The notes below the pieces were generated by a model that was not told the origin of the DNA, did not search any database, and worked only from the letters and a program-made list of their open reading frames with translations. This document shows positions 9,901 through 20,546 of a stretch of DNA of 64,000 nucleotides, piece by piece. Every line of letters begins with the position of its first letter. Within the stretch, counting starts at the first letter, position 1. The DNA comes from Typhlomys cinereus. Taxonomy: Eukaryota; Chordata; Mammalia; Rodentia; Platacanthomyidae. A program made the translations under genes and the position numbers. The stretch spans positions 1,763,846 to 1,827,845 of the forward strand of contig JALPQD010000407.1 in NCBI GenBank assembly GCA_023101885.1, given 5' to 3'.

Positions 9901-11536
9901 GAGCACTTGGGGTTCCGGGGAGTAGGGAGGGGGTGGCCCCAACAGTCACACCTCGCCACAGTGTCTGAAGAACATCTGGACAGTCTGCCAGGAGACCCTG
10001 AGAAAGCCTCTCTTCTTGGGCATTGCAACATTCTCCACTTACTGCTAAATCCAGCATTTAAGCTACTTTCAAACTTAGCCTCTTGAAAACCTAAAATTGA
10101 GAAAGGGGTGGTTTTCAAGTTCGGGTGGATATTATTTGCACCATTTTTTTCTACTTAATGGCTCTTTTTTGTTCTTCTCAATGAATACATCTTTTTAAAG
10201 TGCATCTAACCTACAGACATGTTTACGGGAGGACAAGGAGTTCAGACTGACCACCACTGAGCTTTTATGAGTAGGTCATGCCCATGCGTCTGCACTGTCT
10301 GGAGCCGCCTGGGGAAGCTGTGTGTAGAATGTGAGTTGCCTGCGCTGCAGCCCTGGGTATCACAAAAAGATGGCGGTGGCCTGCAGTGTGGCTCAGAGCA
10401 CAACCCTCATTGAGAAAGAGCCACAGGACTGGCTAGAGCGAGATGGCTTGTCACGGTCTCCAGAACCACTCGACATGTGGTCTGAATAGCTATGGCTGTT
10501 CGTTCCTTTAGATGAAGCTTCATCAGGAAATGCGCTAAAAGCAGAATATGGACTCCGCAGCTCCACAGGCGGCAGAACCTTCCAGTGCAGAAGGCATCAG
10601 GAACTGGTGGGCTCCTCCCTCTCCTCCCCCCATAGACCCCCCTCCCCCCTCCCATTAGCAAATGAAAGACAGCTCCCTGTGACTTTCGGTGACCTGCTAG
10701 CCTTCTCCTGGTTTGTGGGGTGTTTGTTTGTCATTTGTTTGACCTACATTTTGGTTTTATAACTTTCTAGGCACAAGGTAAATGTATTTAGTTCTTTTCT
10801 TCAGTGTGGAAACATACAACACTTATTCAAGTCTCAAAGTCTAGCAAGAAGCACTTGTGCACATGTAAAGAGAGAAGCTGGAGGCGTGCATATGTTGCTG
10901 GTCACAGACATGCATTACATGTGCTGCTGCATCATCGGTTACGGCTACGAGAGCAGGATTAATCCACATTCCATTGTGATAGGGTGCATCTCAGTGTCAG
11001 TTCTTAACAGCGGAGGGTGAAGCAAACCAGCCAGCGCTGGCCTGCATGAGGCGGCCCGTGGAGCAGGAGGGGCACGTTCATATCGATGGACTTTACACTG
11101 GGTTCAGGCGCAGCCACGGTGTAATCTAAAGGCAATGCCAAGTTCAAGCCTTAAGACGGCTAGAGCCACAGCATTTGATGGCATCTCACACCCGGCTGTC
11201 CATGGAAGGACTGTGCATTCTCCACGTATCCTTGCAGCCCAGCTATCTCAGAGAAGTTGCCGCCATTAGTGAATGAAAGGAAAACTCCAGAACATGGCAG
11301 GGAGAAAGAGAGATTCATGTACTCTAAAGTTTTCAATGTTAGAAATATTGAAAATATGATGAAAACACTAGAAAAATGAATGCACCAAGGAGCATGCACA
11401 CACCAAGAAACGTCCTCACATAGCAGAAGTGAACGCACAGTGTATTCTATGGGATTATTGGTGGAGGTGACGTGGTGGTTGTTCGAAGGTTTTAACACAG
11501 GGCCCTGTGCAGCGTTCCCAGCATGTCTGCATGCTG
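9901..11536. other. Unique DNA, no gene recognised
   Basis: Mixed composition. A T-rich stretch at 10140-10200 and a pyrimidine tract at 10615-10650 (cccccctcccccctccc) are the only compositional features. No exon, SINE or LTR could be supported. Confidence 0.4.
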
Positions 11537-11885
11537 GTTACTCTTTTCTGATGCTATGAGACATACTCAGGCTCAAACAACTTAAGGGAGATTTATTCAG
11601 CTTATATTTCCCCAGGGGAGATACAGTGTACTATGGCAGAAAAGGCATGGCTAACGGTAGAAGCTGGAGCGACCTAAATCTCATCCATCGTGGAGGCCAA
11701 GAGCTGCTGCAAGCTGCAAACTACAAGAGCAGAATTACTTTCTGAAATGGGGGGCCTAACAAACCTCAAGGCTCACCCCCTGTGACGGCCTTCCTCCATC
11801 CAGTAAGGCTCTACCTCCTAAAGGGGTCATGACCTTCCCAAACAACTAAAGATTCTGTGGGGGCAACTCGCATTGCAAACCTTGA
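11537..11885 (-). mobile_element. MaLR/ERVL-like LTR
   Basis: A rodent LTR-like repeat in minus orientation. It has gggagatttattcagctta near one end, gtactatggcagaaaaggca in the middle, and ggctctacctcctaaag followed by ccttcccaaacaacta near the other. The same blocks are shared with 32235-32300 and 33340-33400. It abuts the 40-bp array on its right. Confidence 0.6.
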
Positions 11886-11949
11886 TCTGCCTTCAGTACA
11901 TGCTGGTACAGAGATGGAGGTGCAGCCTAGCAGGCTCCTGTGAGTCCCG

Positions 11950-13060
11950 GGCGTGGGAGCATGCATGCAGCATCTGCTGGCAGGTGAGGGGCATGGGAGC
12001 AAGTGTGCAGCATCTGCTGGTGGGTGAGAGGGCATGGGAGCATGTGTGCAGCATCTGCTGGCAGGTGAGGGGGCATGGGAGCATGCATGCAGCATCAGCC
12101 TGCAGGTGAGGGGCATGGGAGCATGCATGCAGCATCAGCCTGCAGGTGAGGGGCATGGGAACATGCATGCAGCATCAGCCTGCAGGTGAGGGGGCATGGG
12201 AGCATGCATGCATCTACCTGCAGGTGAGGGGGCATGGGAGCATGCATGCAGCATCAGCCAGCAGGTGAGGGGGCATGGGAGAAAGTGTGCAGCATCTGCT
12301 GGTGGGTGAGAGGGCATGAGAGCATGCATGCAGCATCTGCCTGCAGGTGAGGGGCATGAGAGCATGCATGCATGCAGCATCTACCTGCAGGTGAGAGGGC
12401 ATGAGAGCATGTGTGCATGCAGCATCTGCCAGCAGGTGAGGGGGCGTGGGAGCATGCACACATGCAGCATCTGCCTGCAGGTGAGGGGCATGGGAGGATG
12501 CATGCAGCATCTGCCTACAGATGAGGGGGCATGGGAGCATGCATGCAGTGTCTGTCGGCAGGTGAGGGGGCATGGGAGCATGCATGCAGCGTCTGCCTAC
12601 AGGTGAGAGGGCATGGGAGCATGCATGCAGCATCAGCCTGCAGGTGAGGGGCATGGGAGCATGCATGCAGCATCAGCCTGCAGGTGAGGGGCATGGGAGC
12701 ATGCATGCATCTACCTGCAGGTGAGGGGGCATGGGAGCATGCATGCAGCATCAGCCAGCAGGTGAGGGGGCATGGGAGCAAGTGTGCAGCATCTGCTGGT
12801 GGGTGAGAGGGCATGAGAGCATGCATGCAGCATCTGCCTACAGGTGAGGGGGCATGGGAGAATGCATGCAGCATCTACTTGCAGGTGAGGGGCATGGGAG
12901 CATGCATGCAGCGTCTGTCAGCAGGTGAGGGGGCATGGGAGCATGCATGCAGCATCTACCTGCAGGTGAGAGGGCATGAGAGCATGCATGCATGCAGCGT
13001 CTGCCTACAGGTGAGGGGGCATGGGAGCATGCACGCATGCAGCATCTGCCGGCAGTGACG
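11950..13060. repeat. 40-bp minisatellite with CAGGTGAGG core
   Basis: About 27 units of roughly 40 bp (39-45). Each contains gcaggtgaggggcatgggag followed by catgcatgcagcatctgcct-like sequence. Copy-number changes in the inner catg tetranucleotide and single-unit variants (accttg, ggtggg) make a patchwork. Every unit joins a pyrimidine-rich ctgc(c/t)(t/a)gcag to gtgagg, resembling fused 3' and 5' splice-site consensus. Open frames on both strands are artefacts. Confidence 0.95.
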
Positions 13061-13805
13061 CTGAGTTCTCTGGGACCCCACACCTCAGGTTGTACAGTTG
13101 GATGGACAGAGACCCTGGCCTCCCAGAACAGGCCAGGATTTCCTCCTGCCCAGAGGCACCTGAGCCCTCTTCCCCACCACAGTCCAGCACAGCAGAAGAG
13201 GGATGTCAAGGTGGGGTCAGAAGACTCCACACCGCAAAAATGGGAACACACAGCCTGCTGGAATCACTCTTTGGTTACATATCGAGTCAGAGCATGGTAT
13301 CGTCTTGGGGCACACGCGGACGCTGGAGGAAAGGGCTGTGGGTGTGCTGGGAGGAGGAGGAGGGCGACTGTGTGGAAGATGAGTGAAGCGCGTCAGTGCC
13401 GAGAACTCAGCAACTTGCTGAGATGCTGTGTCCAGGGGATGAAGGCGAGCGAGCTCCCCCCACCGCCCCCCACCCCTAGAACCTAGAATCCAATAAGGAA
13501 ATGGTGCTGTGTCCAATCAGCACACAAAACCCCGCGCCTGCTCCTTGGCTGCTGGGAACTCAGCTGCAACTCTGGGCCATAGCAGCAGGTTGCTCTGGCC
13601 CTGGGAGGCAGGGAATAGCATATGATGGAGAAACAGGCCAACCAAAGTCAGCTAACAGCGCATATGGTGACCCCAGTTCTACCTGGAGCTGCCCCCATTT
13701 CTCCTCCTTCGACTCGTGGCCAGCCTAGCATCTCACTGTAGCCAAACCCATGTGGATGAAGTCATTCGCCATGACTCCCGGGGCTTGGTGAGAAACCACA
13801 GCCGC
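13061..13805. other. Unique DNA, no gene recognised
   Basis: GC-rich unique sequence. A GA-rich patch at about 13345-13375 and a C-rich patch at 13455-13475 are unremarkable. The 164-codon frame that begins in the array has no recognised domain. Confidence 0.4.
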
Positions 13806-13925
13806 CTTGGCATTATGACCAGCGCATGGGAAGGCCTTGGCATTATGGGACCAGCGCATGGGAAGGCCTCAGTGTTATGACCAGCCCATGGGAAGGCCTT
13901 GGTGTTATGACCAGCGCATCGGAGG
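13806..13925. repeat. 30-bp tandem repeat, 4 copies
   Basis: Four imperfect copies of a 30-bp unit containing attatgaccagcgcatggga. Copy two has an extra gg, and copies three and four show cagtg and ggtg variants. Confidence 0.9.
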
Positions 13926-14640
13926 CTCCCTGTTGGAAAGCTACCAAGATGTGAGTGTCCACAGAGCCACCCCCCACACACTGAAGTCTATATGCATCTG
14001 CTCTGGGACCATCATTCCCATGATGCTCAGCTATACAAGAAGTACCCTGACTATCTAGCCATCCAAGCTGTTCTGCTAGGAATCCATGGGCAAGAGACAC
14101 TCAGGTAGCCCTGAATACACCCATGATCACACACTCTTGGTGCCAGAGGACCTGTCACACATCATGTATTGGACAAGAATGGGCTTGGTCCTCAGGTGCA
14201 GTACTGTGTGAACAAGACTGAAACTCTCAAGACACAAGAAGACAAAGGCAGGAGACATGCGGACACAGCACTGAGGCCACTGGAAGGCCAAGGTGGGGGA
14301 AATGTCAGGGAATCATGGGAGGTGGGCAGACTTACACTGGCAGGAAGAACCTAGCATAGCCTGGTGTCACACGACACAGGTGGGCCCACCACAGTGTCTA
14401 CCAGTGTCGGTGAGAAGAGGTGGGAAGACAGACATGAGCCTAGTGTGTCTGGTTTTGACCATCTCACACAGAGCTGGGAATGGGGTATATGCATGTTCAC
14501 ACGTATGTGGGGCAACATGTGTGAACTATGGTAGCAGCCAAGATGGGCCAGGACATGCCTATCTGGTTTTTCTCCCTCAGTAGGCTAAATCTCACAACAG
14601 GCTTTTCATTCGTTCATTTATCCATTCGTTTGTTTATTAT
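13926..14640. other. Unique DNA, no gene recognised
   Basis: No repeat family or exon identified. The last 60 bases become T-rich (cattcgttcatttatcc) before the 25-bp array. Confidence 0.4.
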
Positions 14641-16880
14641 GTGGGCATGATGTATAGGTGACTGTGTGTGCATGATATATAGGTGACTGTGTGTGCATGA
14701 TGTGTAGGTGACTGTGTGTGCATGATGTGTGGGTGACTGTGTGTGCATGATATATAGGTGACTGTGTGTGCATGATGTGTAGGTGACTGTGTGTGCATGA
14801 TGTGTGGGTGACTGTGTGTTCATGATGTGTGGGTGACTCTGTGCATGATGTGTGGGCGACTGTGTGTACATGATGTGTGGGTAACTGTGTGCATGATGTG
14901 TAGGTGACTGTGTGTACATGATGTGTGGGTGACTGTGTGTGCATGATGTGTAGGTGACTGTGCGCATGATGTGTAGGTGACTGTGTGTGCATGATGTGTA
15001 GGTGACTGTGCATGATGTATAGGTGACTGTGCATGATGTATAGGTGACTATAAAGGTGACTGTGTGTGCATGATGTGTAGGTGACTGTGTGTGCATGATG
15101 TGTGGGTGACTGTGTGTGCATGATGTGTGGGTGACTGTGTGTGCATGATGTGTGGGTGACTGTGTGCATGATGTGTGGGTGACTGTGTGTGCATGATGTG
15201 TGGGTGACTGTGTGTGCATGATGTGTGGGTGACTGTGTGTGCATGATGTGTGGGTGACTGTGTGTGCATGATGTGTAGGTGACTGTGTGTGCATGATGTA
15301 TAGGTGACTGTGCATGATGTGTGGGTGACTGTGTGTGCATGATGTGCGGGTGACTGTGTGTGCATGATGTGTGGGTGACGGTGTGTGCATGATGTGTGGG
15401 TGACTGTGTGCATGATGTGTAGGTGACTGTGTGTGCATGATGTGTAGGTGACTGTGCATGATGTATAGGTGACTATAAAGGTGACTGTGTGTGCATGATG
15501 TATAGGCGACTGTGTGTGCATGATGTGTAGGTGACTGTGTGTGCATGATGTGTGGGTGACTGTGTGTGCATGATGTGTGGGTGACTGTGCATGATGTGTG
15601 GGTGACTGTGTGCGCATGATGTGTAGGTGACTGTGTGTGCATGATGTGTAGGTGACTGTGCATGATGTATAGGTGACTGTGCATGATGTATAGGTGACTA
15701 TAAAGGTGACTGTGTGTGCATGATGTATAGGTGACTGTGTGTGCATGATGTGTAGGTGACTGTGTGTGCATGATGTGTGGGTGACTGTGTGTGCATGATG
15801 TGCGGGTGACTGTGTGTGCATGATGTGTGGGTGACGGTGTGTGCATGATGTGTGGGTGACTGTGTGCATGATGTGTAGGTGACTGTGTGTGCATGATGTG
15901 TAGGTGACTGTGCATGATGTATAGGTGACTATAAAGGTGACTGTGTGTGCATGATGTATAGGCGACTGTGTGTGCATGATGTGTAGGTGACTGTGTGTGC
16001 ATGATGTGTGGGTGACTGTGTGTGCATGATGTGTGGGTGACTGTGTGTGCATGATGTGTGGGTGACTGTGCATGATGTGTGGGTGACTGTGTGCGCATGA
16101 TGTGTAGGTGACTGTGTGTGCATGATGTGTAGGTGACTGTGCATGATGTATAGGTGACTGTGCATGATGTATAGGTGACTATAAAGGTGACTGTGTGTGC
16201 ATGATGTATAGGTGACTGTGTGTGCATGATGTGTAGGTGACTGTGTGTGCATGATGTGTGGGTGACTGTGTGTGCATGATGTGTGGGTGACTGTGTGTGC
16301 ATGATGTGTAGGTGACTGTGTGTGCATGATGTGTAGGTGACTGTGTGTGCATGATGTGTGGGTGACTGTGTGCGCATGATGTGTAGGTGACTGTGTGTGC
16401 ATGATGTATAGGTGACTGTGTGTGCATGATGTGTGGGTGACTGTGTGTGCATGATGTATAGGTGACTATGTGTGCATGATGTATAGGTGACTGTGTGTGC
16501 ATGATGTATAGGTGACTGTGTGTGCATGATGTATAGGTGACTATGTGTGCATGATGTATAGGTGACTGTGTGTGCATGATGTATAGGTGACTGTGTGTGC
16601 ATGATGTGTGGGTGACTGTGTGTGCATGATGTGTGGGTGACTGTGTGTGCATGATGTGTGGGTGACTGTGTGTGCATGATGTGTAGGTGACTGTGTGTGC
16701 ATGATGTGTAGGTGACTGTGTGCATGATGTGTAGGTGATTGTGCATGATGTATAGGTGACTGTGTGTTCATGATGTATAGGTGATTGTGTGTGCATGATG
16801 TGTAGGCGACTGTGTGTGCATGATGTATAGGTGACTGTGTGTGCATGATGTGTGGGTGACTGTGTGTGCATGATGTGTGG
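14641..16880. repeat. 25-bp minisatellite, about 90 units
   Basis: The largest array here. The unit is 25 bp with core tgcatgatgtgtgggtgac followed by tgtgtg. Variants use tata for tgtg, delete 2, 4 or 8 bases, or insert actataaag. Rare variants (gatgtgcggg at 15341 and 15797, tgacgg at 15376 and 15832, gactataaag at 15471 and 15927) recur at exactly 456 bp, showing a higher-order duplication. Because 25 is not a multiple of 3 and no frame has stops on the minus strand, a 710-codon frame spans it. It lies on the CA-tail side of the SINE at 16989. Confidence 0.97.
15300..16036. repeat. 456-bp higher-order duplication within the 25-bp array
   Basis: Segment 15300-15580 is repeated at 15756-16036. 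Five rare unit variants keep the same 456-bp offset. Further right the offset becomes 481, one extra 25-bp unit. This indicates block duplication by unequal exchange rather than unit-by-unit slippage. Confidence 0.8.
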
Positions 16881-16988
16881 GTGTGTACGTGAAACATGGG
16901 TCAGTGTGTGCATGATACATGGATGAATGTGTGTGATGAATGGGTGAGTGTGTGTGATGGGTGGGTGAGTGTGAACTGCCTCTGCTAT
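16881..16988. repeat. Degenerate TG-rich junction
   Basis: Decaying 8- to 16-base variants of the array (gggtgagtgtgtgtgatg) join it to the SINE. This is the position of the CA-rich SINE tail. Confidence 0.7.
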
Positions 16989-17015
16989 GGCATGTGGAGG
17001 TCAGAAAACAACTCA
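16989..17015 (-). mobile_element. Rodent SINE, 3' part (split by array)
   Basis: ggcatgtggaggtcagaaaa followed by caactc is the minus-strand 3' segment of a tRNA-derived rodent SINE (usual form: gtggaggtcagaggacaac). The expected next segment is multiplied into the array at 17016-17271. Confidence 0.65.
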
Positions 17016-17271
17016 TGGAATCCTTTCTCTCCATCTACCTGCGTGTGAAATCCTTTCTCTCCATCCACCTTCTTTCTCTCCACCTACCTGCGTGTGGAAT
17101 CCTTTCTCTCCATCTACCTGCATGTGGAATCTTTGCTCTCCATCTACCTTCTTTCTCTCCACCTAACTGCGTGTGGAATCCTTTCTCTCCACCTACCTGC
17201 ATGTGGAATCTTTGCTCTCCATCCACCTTCTTTCCATCTACCTGCGTGTGGAATCCTTTCTCTCCACCTAC
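17016..17271. repeat. About 30-bp minisatellite inside a SINE
   Basis: Around eight units of 25-30 bp with core aatcctttctctccacctac and a variable cctgcgtgtgg joint; some units are shortened to ctttctctccacc. The unit corresponds to the single SINE segment tcctttctctcca...ccatgtgg that normally links the two flanks. Confidence 0.9.
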
Positions 17272-17353
17272 TGATATGTGGGCTCCAGGAATTAACCTGG
17301 GGTCAGCAGACCTTGATGGCAGCTCTTGTGTTCACTGAGCCACCTCCCTGGCC
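17272..17353 (-). mobile_element. Rodent SINE, tRNA-like head (split by array)
   Basis: atatgtgggctccaggaatt continues to aacctggggtcagcagacct and ends at ttcactgagccacctccc. On the minus strand this is a pol III head, with an A-box-like gtggctcagtgaac. With 16989-17015 it brackets the internal array. Confidence 0.7.
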
Positions 17354-17779
17354 ACTAAAGGCTTTTGTCCCTGGTGAGCTCCATCCTGTTTCAGGTGGTC
17401 TCCACCCCAGACAGCCTGTGTGGAGGGTGAGCCGCTTACCCTCTTTGCCCTGAGGAGGGGCCCAGGCTGCCTGTTCCTGGACCACCTTTCTGCACCTTCT
17501 CCCGGCAGTGGCTGGTGGGCTCCACCCTTCCCAGGTACTCCTGCGACCTCTGCTTGTGGCAGCAACAGGACGCCGTCTTGCTCTCCCCAGGGAGGGAAGC
17601 TGTGTGTGCCTGGCACCAACTCGGCTCTGACCTGAGCTCAGCGGATCTACGGGCACGTGAGCAGACAGGCTCTGCGTGAGTCGTTGGACAGTCCTGCCAT
17701 CCACCGCCTCGGGGAGCTGGCCGTGGGGGGTCAGTACCATGCTTTAGGCCCCACCGAGTCCCTGGGGCAACTTCACCAG
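17354..17779. other. Unique GC-rich DNA, no gene recognised
   Basis: No repeat or exon identified. The minus-strand open frames reaching 292 codons pass from here through the LTR-internal array and are not supported. Confidence 0.4.
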
Positions 17780-17857
17780 AATAGCAGAAAGGTGTAGCTT
17801 GACTACATCCAGCTCGATGGGCAACTCGCCAACATCTAGAATCTCCTGGGATACAAA

Positions 17858-18092
17858 CCTCTGGGTGTCTGTGAGGGTGCTGCCCAGGCGGGCTGGGACC
17901 TCTGGGTGTCTGTGAGGGTGCTGCCCAGGCGGGCTGGGACCTCTGGGTGTCTGTGAGGGTGCTGCCCCAGGCGGGCTGAGACCTCTGGGTGTCTGTGAGG
18001 GTGCTGCCCAGGCGGGCTGGGACCTCTGGGTGTCTGTGAGGGTGCTGTCCAGGCGGGCTGGGACCTCTGGGTGTCTGTGAGGGTGCTGGCCA
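17858..18092. repeat. 42-bp minisatellite inside an LTR
   Basis: About 5.5 units whose core is ctctgggtgtctgtgagggt followed by gctgcccaggcgggctggga. The first 20 bases are the conserved LTR segment itself, so the array is an internal expansion of the element. Confidence 0.93.
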
Positions 18093-18251
18093 GGCGGGCG
18101 GTGGAGGTGGGAAGACCTCCCTGGAGTGTGGGCAGGGCCTCTCCTGTGCTGAGATCCCAGCTGAATCCAAAGGAGAAAACGAGCTGAGGACCAGCATCCA
18201 GCTCTCTGCATCCTGACTGCTGCTGCCACGGGACCAGGAGCCTGGGCGCCA

Positions 18252-18315
18252 GCCACCATGCCGACCCGCCGCGCCGGACCCACCACGCCGGACCCACCAC
18301 GCCAGACCCACCATG
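18252..18315. repeat. 14-15-bp short array inside the same LTR
   Basis: Four copies of ccaccacgccggaccc-type sequence, expanded from the gccagccaccatgccgacc segment of the LTR. Confidence 0.8.
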
Positions 18316-18404
18316 CTGCCGCCCTTAAGCCCTGAGCAGTAATGAACTCTCTTTCAAGTTCCTTTCGTGGGGTATTCTGCTCCTGGAAAAAGTAACTAAT
18401 TCAA

Positions 18405-18959
18405 ACTTGTAATTGAAACAATTTGCCAATTTAATCCTGGACATTGTAAACATCCGTTATTGGGCAAGGGAATTCGTCTTATTTGTCTTCCACAACCTAT
18501 TCAATGCTTCAAACCCTCCCAGATGAAGCAGTCCGATGCAGGCAACCCGTGCTCCCTCTCCCGTGTCACCCAGCATGAGTTTACTCATCGCCTGGGTCTG
18601 TTGTGACCTGGACATCAGAAGCCAAAGAGAACCAACTTCAAAATGAAGAGAATAAAAACCAAGTGACAAAACTCTCAAGTTCATCTGCTGTTGGCTCCTG
18701 GAGCGCTTTTCTTATCTTGGAATGAAAAAATTCCAAACAAGGAAAAAGAAGGCAAGTTTTGAATGTCAAAAGGAGGCTTTTGGTTGCTCTGCAAAAACTG
18801 TCAGCAAGACCCTGTTACTGAAGCTGCAACACAAATGGATCACAGAGCAAGGCCAGCACGTGTCAACTGGAACTGGTCTGAGAACTTTCTCCTTGCTGGA
18901 TCGCTTAGGCAGTACCAAGGGATGCTATAGAAGCTGCTGGGAGAGAGAAGTAACGAAAG
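18405..18959. other. Unique DNA, possibly upstream part of an L1 remnant
   Basis: AT-richer than the surroundings. An 84-codon frame at 18722-18976 has no recognised domain. Its position just before an L1 3' UTR-like tract makes a degraded L1 origin possible but unproven. Confidence 0.3.
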
Positions 18960-19540
18960 TGCCATCAACGGCATGAGACCTGTAAGTTGCATTATAAATC
19001 ACCATGGCAACAGGTGACCACCAGTGTAATAGTGGCCTGAGCACCAAGGAGACAACCAACAGCTTTCTAATTGAACTCAAGACCCACCTGTCAGAAGGAC
19101 CCATCCCTGTTATTGTAATCTAGAACAAGAACCTAAAAAAAGGAATGAAATAGATCAATAGGGAAGACAGCCAATAAACCCATAGGTAGGAAGACAGTAC
19201 ATCAAACTGCTCTGAGGCAGCTGCTATTATATCCACAGAATGGGAACTCACCATGGAAACCTTTGGCTGTAAAGCTGGATGAGTGAGAGAAATGCACACA
19301 TCAGTGGGGTGCCCTGAAGAGAGGTAACTTGTTATATAATCGAGGCCTGAGCCCCCACAGGAGTAGACAAGCCAGAGCAAACCCTGAAGTCCATAGAAGC
19401 ACACAGGCAGGTGTGACTGAATGGGAGAGAAAAGGGAAGGGAAAGAAGAGGAGGGGAGGGAGGGAAGCTGGGGTGAATGCTCAATACGCTTGTAAAGCTA
19501 GAAAAAATAAACTAGATAAATAAAAGGGAAAAGAAAAGCC
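18960..19540 (+). mobile_element. L1 3' UTR-like remnant
   Basis: Landmarks in order: cctgtaagttgcattataa, accagtgtaatagtggcctg, aaccaacagctttctaattg, actcaagacccacc, and an A-rich end (gaaaaaataaactagataaa). The middle block parallels the rodent L1 3' UTR segment aaccaaccactttctgattg. No reading frame of note. Confidence 0.5.
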
Positions 19541-20097
19541 CCAGTGAGTGGAGTCCACCTACGCTGAGGAGAACCCTCAGTTTCAGCTCCGAAGGGTGCT
19601 GTGTGCGCTTGTCACGCTAAACAAAATCTCGACGAGGGCACGGCTTCTGGGCGGTTAAAGCCGGCCGGGTCGGTGAGCCCTAGAAGGAGCAGGGGGCCGC
19701 ACTCCACACGCAGCCTGCAGACAGTTTCCTTCCCGCGAGGGCCGGATGGCCAGACAGTGCTGTAATCGCGCCCAGCCGGGCAGTGGACCTTTTAGCTTTC
19801 AGATAACTTGTTAACACCCGCACCACCGAGTAGCCCCGTCCAGACGGGTGCTGCTCCCGGCCGTGTTATTCTCACCCCGCTGCACAGCCTGGGGCCCCTG
19901 GTACTATAAAAAGCACATCCCGTCAAGGCCAGGGCAGCAGCCCTCGGCCAGCTGCTGCACCTGTCCTTCACGTACAGACCGTGGGGAGCCCACCTTCTGC
20001 ACAGACACCCCAGATTCCTGCCTTGGCGCCAAGGTTCCAGTGGAGAAGGGTCAGCGTCAAGCCTGCTGTGAGAGTGCGAAGACCAGGGGATTCATAG
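19541..20097. other. Unique DNA, moderately CpG-rich
   Basis: Positions 19620-19870 carry many CpGs (ctcgacgagg, agccggccgggtcgg, cccgcgagggccgg), fewer than at 9020-9900. No promoter element is decisive and no gene is recognised. Confidence 0.4.
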
Positions 20098-20165
20098 CTC
20101 AGCCCCAGTTTCAGAGGCTGAGACAGGAGCATTGCTACGAGCTTAACGCTATCCTGGGATACACG
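20098..20165 (+). mobile_element. B1-like SINE fragment
   Basis: agaggctgagacaggagcat, then tgctacgagcttaacgctat and cctgggatacac, parallels the 7SL-derived core gaggctgaggcaggag...gagttcaaggctagcctgggctacac. A CA microsatellite forms its tail. Confidence 0.55.
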
Positions 20166-20176
20166 TGCTTGTGCGT

Positions 20177-20189
20177 GCACACACACACA

Positions 20190-20226
<37 letters not shown>
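20177..20226. repeat. CA microsatellite
   Basis: About 25 CA steps with one at interruption, followed by an A/T-rich end; likely the tail of the B1-like element. Confidence 0.9.
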
Positions 20227-20228
<2 letters not shown>

Positions 20229-20320
20229 TTAAAAATATTTAAAATCATTCAGCATGATTTTAGTCATTTTTGTGCCCTGACTAGGAGGATTTTCTTTGTT
20301 GATGTCTGACAACACCTTCC

Positions 20321-20415
20321 GGTCTGCCCACACCATTCAGTCTGCCCACACAGCCGGTCTGCCCACACATCCCGTCTGCCCACACAGCCATTCTGCTCAC
20401 ACCATCCGGTCTGTG
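20321..20415. repeat. About 20-bp short tandem repeat
   Basis: Five imperfect copies of ggtctgcccacaccattca-type sequence with attrition at both ends. Confidence 0.85.
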
Positions 20416-20546
20416 TGCGGTTTGATTTCTTACTTAGTCACAACAGGAATCATCGTTCTACCTGCAGGCTGGCGCTGTCTTTGGATGGATGCCGCCAACT
20501 GTGAAGGACCCCTGCTCCTGAGGGGCTGGGAGTCTCTGTGGCCCCC

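Larger units (their letters stand above)
17780..18404 (+). mobile_element. ERVL/MaLR-like LTR, expanded by two internal arrays
   Basis: LTR-like element in plus orientation. The left part has gcttgactacatccagc and ctctgggtgtctgtgaggg, shared with ERVL-class LTRs. The middle has gaggtgggaagacctccct and an aaggagaaaacgagctgagg block, then ctgcatcctgactgctgctg. The right end is ggtattctgctcc followed by gaaaaagtaactaattca. Two stretches have been multiplied in tandem (next entries). Noncoding. Confidence 0.6.

Noticed and set aside
14614..16746. 710-codon open frame on the minus strand (His/Thr/Ser repeat protein)
   Set aside because: It lies almost entirely in the 25-bp array, which is stop-free in all three frames of that strand; there is no unique domain and no splice or promoter evidence.
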